Below, piece after piece: positions 61,265-64,000 of a stretch of DNA of 64,000 nt; within the stretch, counting starts at the first letter, position 1, and every line of letters begins with the position of its first letter. Source of the DNA: JBLHKS01 sp047620505 (GTDB lineage: Bacteria; Verrucomicrobiota; Verrucomicrobiia; Verrucomicrobiales; DEV007); NCBI GenBank assembly GCA_047620505.1, contig JBLHKS010000009.1, positions 14,652 to 78,651 of the forward strand. The letters are read 5' to 3'. A program made the position numbers and the translations under genes. The notes under the pieces were generated by a model. The model was not told where the DNA came from. It made no database searches and worked only from the letters and a program-made list of their open reading frames with translations.

Positions 61265-62386
61265 ATGGCTCGCGTAGTTTTACTGGGAAGCCACCCGTAT
61301 GCGCTGATCAATTTCCGTGGGAAACTGATTCAGGATCTGGCGAATCTGGGTCACGAGGTCATCGCCTGTGCTCCGGATGCGAGCGACGAAATTCGCGCGG
61401 GTTTGGAAAAGCTCGGCGCGCGCTACGAGCCGATTCGGATGCAGCGGACCGGGATGAATCCGCTCAAGGATCTCATCGGTATGGTCAGGCTCTGGCGGAT
61501 GTTTCGCCGCCTGAAACCGGACGCGGTTTTCGCCTACACGATCAAACCGGTCGTCTACGGCTCGCTCGCCGCGCGCCTCGCCGGGGTGAAGCGGATTCAC
61601 TCGATGATCACCGGGCTAGGCTACACTTTCATGGGGGAGACTCGAAAACGACGGCTGCTCGGACGGATCGTGAAGTTTCTCTACAAGACTGCCCTGCGCC
61701 GGAATCGCGGAGTTTTCTTTCAGAACGAGGACGATGCCGAACTCTTCGTCAGCCAGCAGCTGCTGGACCCTGACAAAGTCACAATCACTGGTGGATCCGG
61801 CGTCGATCTCGAACACTTCGCGCTTGAGCCGTTGCCTGAAAAAGTCCGATTTCTGATGTGCGGGCGGATCCTGGTCGAGAAGGGCGTGCGAGAATATTTT
61901 GAAGCGGCGCGCGATGTCAAAGCGCGTTTCCCTGAAGCCGAGTTCGCTTACGTCGGGCCGTTTGACCACGGCAACCCGGCGGCGATCAGCGAATCGCAAC
62001 TCGCCGAGCTGAACGCCGATGGCCAGGTTGAGGTTCACGGCTTCGCTGAGGACGTCAGGCCGTTCTTTCGAGATTGCAGCGTGTTCGTCTTGCCGTCGTA
62101 TCGCGAAGGCACACCGCGAACTGCGCTGGAAGCGGCTGCGATGGGCCGAGCCGTCATCACGACGGATGGTCCCGGCGGCTGCCGTCAAACCGTGAAAGAC
62201 GGGGAATCGGGTTTCCTCGTTCCTGTGAAAGACAGCCAGGCATTGGCTGAAGCGATGATCAAAATCGCCGCTGAGCCGAAAAAAATTGAGGCGATGGGAA
62301 AGGCCGGTCGAGAGCTGATGATAGAGAAATTCGATATCCTCAAGGTCAACGCGTTGATCATCGAAACGATGGGCCTGGCTTCATGA
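61265..62386 (+). CDS. Glycosyltransferase family 4 (WbpH/PglA-like)
   Basis: A 373-residue transferase from ATG 61265. N-terminal VVLLGSHPYALINFRGKLI and VFAYTIKPVVYGSLAARLA, middle MITGLGYTFMG, donor-side GRILVEKGVREYFEAA, and FVLPSYREGTPRTALEAAAMGRAVITTD (outline) with E-x7-E. Similar to the PglA type that adds the second sugar to an undecaprenyl-linked primer. Overlaps the initiating sugar transferase gene by four bases, which fits that role. A perfect palindrome at 61754. Confidence 0.93.
   Translation: MARVVLLGSHPYALINFRGKLIQDLANLGHEVIACAPDASDEIRAGLEKLGARYEPIRMQRTGMNPLKDLIGMVRLWRMFRRLKPDAVFAYTIKPVVYGSLAARLAGVKRIHSMITGLGYTFMGETRKRRLLGRIVKFLYKTALRRNRGVFFQNEDDAELFVSQQLLDPDKVTITGGSGVDLEHFALEPLPEKVRFLMCGRILVEKGVREYFEAARDVKARFPEAEFAYVGPFDHGNPAAISESQLAELNADGQVEVHGFAEDVRPFFRDCSVFVLPSYREGTPRTALEAAAMGRAVITTDGPGGCRQTVKDGESGFLVPVKDSQALAEAMIKIAAEPKKIEAMGKAGRELMIEKFDILKVNALIIETMGLAS
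61754..61765. repeat. Iterated palindrome, perfect
   Basis: Flanks C...G. QQLL in the PglA-like glycosyltransferase. Confidence 0.85.
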
Positions 62387-62991
62387 AGCGACTCTTCGAC
62401 ATCTTCGTTTCCGGCGTGGGATTGCTTTTCATTTTCCCGATAATCGGGGTGCTTGCGGTTCTGGTGGCGAAGAAGCTGGGACGCCCGGTTTTCTTTCGAC
62501 AGCCTCGGCCCGGACGCGACGGTAAAGTCTTCGACCTGATCAAATTTCGTTCCATGACCGATGAGCGGGATGAGAGCGGTCAGCTGCTGTCGGATGAAAT
62601 TCGGCTAACCAAATTCGGAAAGTGGTTGCGCGGAACGAGCCTCGATGAACTGCCTTCGCTCTGGAACGTTTTTTGCGGAAACATGAGCCTGGTCGGTCCG
62701 CGTCCCCTGCTGGTCGACTACCTCGATCACTATTCGGAACAGCACGCTCGCCGCCACGAAGTTCGACCCGGATTCACCGGCTGGGCGCAGGTCAAGGGCC
62801 GGAACTCTCTGGGTTGGAGCGAGCGCTTTGACCTCGACGTCTGGTACGTCGAGAATCAATCTTTCTGGCTCGATTTGAAGATCCTGTTCATGACCGTTAA
62901 GACAGTTTTGTCCAAAAAAGGCGTTAGTCCTGAGGGCCGCGAGACGATGCCCAAGTTCGAGGGCTACGGAGACGAAAAAACCGATGGCTGA
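62383..62991 (+). CDS. Initiating sugar phosphotransferase (PglC-like)
   Basis: A 202-residue monotopic polyprenyl-phosphate glycosyl-1-phosphate transferase. A single N-terminal membrane segment with KRLFDIFVSGVGLLFIFP, then FFRQPRPGRDGKVFDLIKFRSM, LDELPSLWNVFCGNMSLVGPRP and VRPGFTGWAQVKGRNSL. The minimal length marks the PglC type rather than WbaP/WcaJ. It starts glycan assembly by placing a sugar-1-phosphate on undecaprenyl phosphate. Overlaps its neighbours on both sides. Confidence 0.95.
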   Translation: MKRLFDIFVSGVGLLFIFPIIGVLAVLVAKKLGRPVFFRQPRPGRDGKVFDLIKFRSMTDERDESGQLLSDEIRLTKFGKWLRGTSLDELPSLWNVFCGNMSLVGPRPLLVDYLDHYSEQHARRHEVRPGFTGWAQVKGRNSLGWSERFDLDVWYVENQSFWLDLKILFMTVKTVLSKKGVSPEGRETMPKFEGYGDEKTDG

Positions 62992-63943
62992 AAATATTCT
63001 CATCACTTCTGCGGGTCGTCGTGGCAAGCTTGTCAGGATTTTTCAAGAGGCAGCACCGGCGAAGGTTTTTACGACGGATCTCCGTCCGGAGTTGGCTTCG
63101 GCTTGCGTGATTTCGGACGGCAGTTTCGAGGTTCCGCGCGTCACAGAGGCAGACTACATTCCTCGGATTCTGGAGATTTGTCAGGCGAACGAAATCGGCC
63201 TGATCGTGCCGACCATCGACACGGAGTTGCTCGTTCTTGCTGAGAACCGGGAACGGTTCGCGGAAGCCGACATCAAATGCGTGGTCTCGGATCCGGCGCT
63301 CATTCGAATCTGTCGCGACAAGCGGCTAACTCACGATTTTTTCATCGAGCGTGGCCTCGGGTCGCCTGCCTTGAACGACCCGCGCGACGATCCGAAGTTT
63401 CCACTCTTTGCTAAGCCATACGACGGCAGCTGCTCGATCAATCTCCATGTCTTATCTTCCGAGACCGATCTGACTCCGGCGCTGCTTGACGACTCGAAGC
63501 TCATCTTCCTCGACTACCTCGATCCGGCTGATCATGACGAGTACACCATCGACATGTTTTACGATCGCGATGGCAATTTGAGGTGCCTGGTCCCGCGTCT
63601 TCGATTGGAAACTCGAGGCGGTGAAGTCAGCAAAGGCCGCACGATCTGGCTCCCTGCGTTTGAGAAAATTCGCCAGCAGCTGCTGAAGCTCGAAGGGGCG
63701 CGCGGCTGCCTCACGGCTCAGTTTTTTCACCATCGCGAAAGCGACGAAATCTACGGAATTGAGATCAATCCGCGTTTTGGAGGCGGGTTCCCGCTGAGCT
63801 GCGACGCAGGCGCGAATTACGCTGATTGGGTGATCCGCGAGTATCTCCGCGGCGAGTCGATCGATTGGTTCGATGGCTGGGAACGCGATCTAACGATGTT
63901 GCGATATGACGACCACGTGCTTGTCCGAAATTCCGATTCCTGA
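62984..63943 (+). CDS. ATP-grasp ligase-like protein (carbamoyl-phosphate synthase-like)
   Basis: A 319-residue ATP-grasp protein, smaller than a true carbamoyl-phosphate synthase. N-terminal NILITSAGRRGKLVRIFQEA, then IVPTIDTELLVLAENRE, FPLFAKPYDGSCSINLHVL (ATP-binding) and YGIEINPRFGGGFPLSCDAGANY (metal-binding Glu/Asn). In polysaccharide loci such proteins often sit beside PglC-like transferases and HAD hydrolases. They may amidate or aminoacylate a sugar. Start overlaps the previous gene by eight bases. A perfect palindrome at 63674. Confidence 0.9.
   Translation: MAENILITSAGRRGKLVRIFQEAAPAKVFTTDLRPELASACVISDGSFEVPRVTEADYIPRILEICQANEIGLIVPTIDTELLVLAENRERFAEADIKCVVSDPALIRICRDKRLTHDFFIERGLGSPALNDPRDDPKFPLFAKPYDGSCSINLHVLSSETDLTPALLDDSKLIFLDYLDPADHDEYTIDMFYDRDGNLRCLVPRLRLETRGGEVSKGRTIWLPAFEKIRQQLLKLEGARGCLTAQFFHHRESDEIYGIEINPRFGGGFPLSCDAGANYADWVIREYLRGESIDWFDGWERDLTMLRYDDHVLVRNSDS
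63674..63685. repeat. Iterated palindrome, perfect
   Basis: Flanks C...A. QQLL in the ATP-grasp protein. Confidence 0.85.
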
Positions 63944-64000
63944 GGGATGCGTGGTCGTTTTTGACCTCGACGATACCCTCTGTCCGGAGCGCGATTTCGT
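63921..64000 (+). CDS. HAD-family hydrolase, 5' fragment (runs off the window)
   Basis: The frame encodes CVVVFDLDDTLCPERDFV, the motif I of haloacid-dehalogenase-type hydrolases with the nucleophilic Asp. The start is either TTG 63921, overlapping the ATP-grasp gene, or GTG 63951. HAD proteins following an ATP-grasp protein in glycan loci are usually sugar-phosphate phosphatases. Only the first 17 to 26 residues are present. Confidence 0.75.
   Translation, partial: MSEIPIPEGCVVVFDLDDTLCPERDF

Overview
The window is a continuous stretch of bacterial chromosome, roughly 57-60 % GC by eye, packed with genes and free of tRNA, rRNA, CRISPR arrays and recognisable insertion sequences. The gene content points to the Planctomycetes-Verrucomicrobia-Chlamydiae group, most likely a Verrucomicrobiota heterotroph. 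The evidence is two PSCyt/PSD (DUF1592-type) plus DUF1552 modules, a solitary DUF1501 protein, a large PVC-type c-type haem protein, an SGNH-like partner, a sulfatase, a secreted PQQ-like propeller protein, short-type ProS and many weak or absent Shine-Dalgarno sites. Placement below phylum is inference.

Layout. 1-16.4 kb: the 3' end of gltB, a small toxin-antitoxin insertion carrying a copy of the gltB tail, an aldehyde dehydrogenase, coaB, a large unknown membrane protein, then a run of exported proteins (propeller, SGNH, haem/HEAT protein), YdcF and a glycosyltransferase. 16.4-21.2 kb: twin tiny lipoproteins divergent from rmlD, an LpxR-like outer-membrane protein and a PhoD-like phosphatase. 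21.2-30.7 kb: a sulfatase and two paralogous cytochrome/DUF1552 modules separated by an interrupted membrane-protein gene. 30.7-34.9 kb: a complete metal-ion ABC importer operon. One of its permeases is fused to a DtxR/MntR-type repressor domain, and a near-perfect palindromic operator sits directly in front of it. 34.9-47.9 kb: mostly housekeeping genes (accBC, proS, a glutaredoxin, a dehydroquinate-synthase-like enzyme, carbonic anhydrase, xseB-dxs, a GreA-like factor). 47.3-64 kb: a surface-polysaccharide locus with a GbsR-like regulator, a nonulosonate-type NeuB-cupin fusion and NeuA-like enzyme, aminotransferase, asparagine-synthase-like enzyme, methyltransferase, four glycosyltransferase-type genes, a UDP-sugar dehydrogenase and epimerase, a PglC-like initiating transferase and an ATP-grasp/HAD pair cut by the window end.

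The most striking signal is not a gene. A 12-base palindrome, CAGCAGCTGCTG (extended consensus Y-CAGCAGCTGCTG-R), occurs 20 times perfectly and 22 more times with one mismatch, about one copy per 1.5 kb. It lies in unrelated genes, on both coding strands, in two reading frames and between genes. It creates a recurring Gln-Gln-Leu-Leu in 15 unrelated proteins and Ala-Ala-Ala in others. It behaves like the HIP1 elements of cyanobacteria or an uptake/methylation/nucleoid-binding signal, but I know of no description of this word.
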